Shown one piece after another: positions 63,180-64,000 of a stretch of 64,000 nucleotides of DNA. The first letter of the stretch is position 1. Each line of letters opens with the position of its first letter. Source of the stretch: Citreicoccus inhibens (lineage in GTDB: Bacteria > Myxococcota > Myxococcia > Myxococcales > Myxococcaceae); assembly GCF_019039035.1 (NCBI RefSeq), contig NZ_JAHNZT010000019.1:62001-126000 (forward strand), written 5' to 3'. Below the pieces are notes generated by a model. That model had not been told where the DNA came from, made no database searches, and was given only the letters and a program-made list of their open reading frames with translations. A program made the position numbers and the translations under genes.

Positions 63180-63455
63180 TGTGACGTCCCTCTCGGGGCC
63201 CGGGTTCTCACGCCCCAGGGCCCTGGGAGCCCACCGCGCCTCGGCTCACTCGGGCTCGTTGATTTCCCGTGGGTATCAGGTGACACACCACGCGAAACAT
63301 CTAGACATCCGTCAACACCTCTCTTGACGTTGATGTCTTGAGTCGACACCCTGCCCTCGACTCAAGCCTTCCCCGGACTGCAAGAATACCAAGTCAAGAC
63401 CGACCCTCCCTCGGAGGGCCGGAGAGGCGAGAGCCATGCCCCCACAAGGAGCCCC
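63180..63455 (+). other. Leader region with tandem hairpins upstream of the last gene
   Basis: In this 276-nt gap AGACATC-CGTCAA (63303-63315) pairs with TTGACG-TT-GATGTCT (63324-63338), and CTTGAGTCGA (63337-63346) pairs perfectly with TCGACTCAAG (63357-63366). TCAAGAC (63394-63400) can pair with GTCTTGA (63335-63341), breaking both. A CCTCC/GGAGG stem follows at about 63404-63417. AAGGAG at 63446-63451 serves the next gene. The AT-rich start may contain the promoter. Confidence 0.5.
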
Positions 63456-64000
63456 ATGAACCCAACGCGTCTGCTTGGACTCACGTGTCTCACCGCGTCG
63501 CTGCTGTCGGGATGCTCGAATGAAACGCCAGCGGCAGGCTCGCCGTCGGCTCGCGATACAAAGACAGACATGCCGGCCCGGGTCGCCCGAGCACTCGACG
63601 ACATCCCGGTCATCGACCCGGCCGCGCTCGCGGACGGATACACCGGCGAGGCCTACAGCGCCGGCGTGTCCGCCACCGGAGGTCAGGCGCCCTACACCTG
63701 GGCCGTGGTGGCTGGCGCGCTGCCCTCGGGCGTGACGTTGGATGCGAGCACGGGCGCGCTGTCCGGCACGCCCTCGGCCACGGGCACCGCCACCTTCACG
63801 GTGTCCGTGACGGACGCGGCCAGCGCGGAGTCCACCCAGGCGTTCTCCCTCGCGGTCTACGCTCCGCCGAGCCTCGACACGACGACGCTCACGAGGGCCA
63901 CCGAGGGCGTCACGTACCGCCGCGCGCCGGGCACCGCGGAGGCCCTCGCCGCCTCCGCGGGCAAGGCGCCGCTGCACCTGAGCGCCACGGGACTGCCCGC
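63456..64000 (+). CDS. Ig-domain lipoprotein, N-terminal part (runs off the window)
   Basis: The open frame starts at ATG 63456 with AAGGAG just before it and remains open to the window end, so only 181 residues are visible. The signal MNPTRLLGLTCLTASLLSGC predicts a lipoprotein with Cys20. Residues about 70-140 resemble a He_PIG/putative Ig domain: GEAYSAGVSATGGQAPYTWAV, ALPSGVTLDASTGALSGTPSA, then FTVSVTDAAS. Repeats of such domains are typical of large surface adhesins or carbohydrate-binding proteins. The function and size cannot be told from the part seen. Confidence 0.75.
   Translation, partial: MNPTRLLGLTCLTASLLSGCSNETPAAGSPSARDTKTDMPARVARALDDIPVIDPAALADGYTGEAYSAGVSATGGQAPYTWAVVAGALPSGVTLDASTGALSGTPSATGTATFTVSVTDAASAESTQAFSLAVYAPPSLDTTTLTRATEGVTYRRAPGTAEALAASAGKAPLHLSATGLP

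Overview
The window reads as chromosomal DNA of a myxobacterium of the Myxococcaceae (Myxococcus/Corallococcus/Pyxidicoccus type). The evidence is a very GC-rich composition with strong GC3 bias, frequent GTG starts, a MYXO-CTERM surface protein, a 164-residue CdnL/CarD regulator, an AT-hook protein, several FHA, PilZ and GGDEF signalling proteins, and many lipoproteins. No tRNA, rRNA, CRISPR array, insertion sequence, integrase or phage gene was seen. The region is mostly core genome with lineage-specific surface proteins between housekeeping operons.

Layout. 1-3 kb: the end of a Cys-rich exported protein and an outer-membrane barrel. 3-6.7 kb (minus): a MYXO-CTERM Cys-rich protein with a decayed metalloprotease-like motif, overlapping a GspE/PulE-type ATPase gene. 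6.7-10.6 kb (minus): ccsA-hemA-hemC-hemD, tetrapyrrole synthesis plus cytochrome c assembly. 10.6-13 kb: a small conserved protein, thioredoxin, an AT-hook/zinc-finger protein with a structured leader, and a PilZ protein. 13-17.6 kb (minus): mreC-mreD-mrdA-rodA, the elongation machinery, without mreB. 17.8-22.1 kb: PpiD-like foldase, GAF-GGDEF protein, maf and yggS, and a zinc ribbon protein. 22.4-25.8 kb: DUF3108-DUF4091-DUF3108 exported proteins. 25.9-29.9 kb: porin-imelysin-dihaem oxidoreductase, a probable iron or metal acquisition operon.

30-39.9 kb (minus): a Pro/Ala-rich exported protein, DUF507 protein, uvrB-uvrC, an M28 peptidase and cysS. 40-42.9 kb: FHA membrane protein, a two-helix membrane protein and cdnL. 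42.9-50 kb: comEC, a small ORF, a CBM9-like lipoprotein, a DUF2071 protein, a tail-anchored FHA protein, a PH-domain protein and a TPR protein. 50-59.6 kb (minus): an addB-like/addA-like helicase-nuclease pair, purA and a thiolase. 59.7-64 kb: PAP2 phosphatase, secreted isoamylase lipoprotein, and the start of an Ig-domain lipoprotein behind a strongly folded leader.

Functionally the window joins envelope growth (mre/rod), haem supply, DNA repair and uptake (UvrBC, AddAB-like, ComEC), iron acquisition, c-di-GMP/FHA signalling and a large exported proteome. I found no unmistakable new multi-gene system. The most interesting leads are the ATPase coupled to the MYXO-CTERM protein, the AddAB-like pair with apparently one live nuclease, two RNA leaders with competing hairpins (purA-thiolase gap; upstream of the last gene), the acidic-linker porin/imelysin operon and the AT-hook protein. 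All functional statements are read from motifs by eye; no database search was run.
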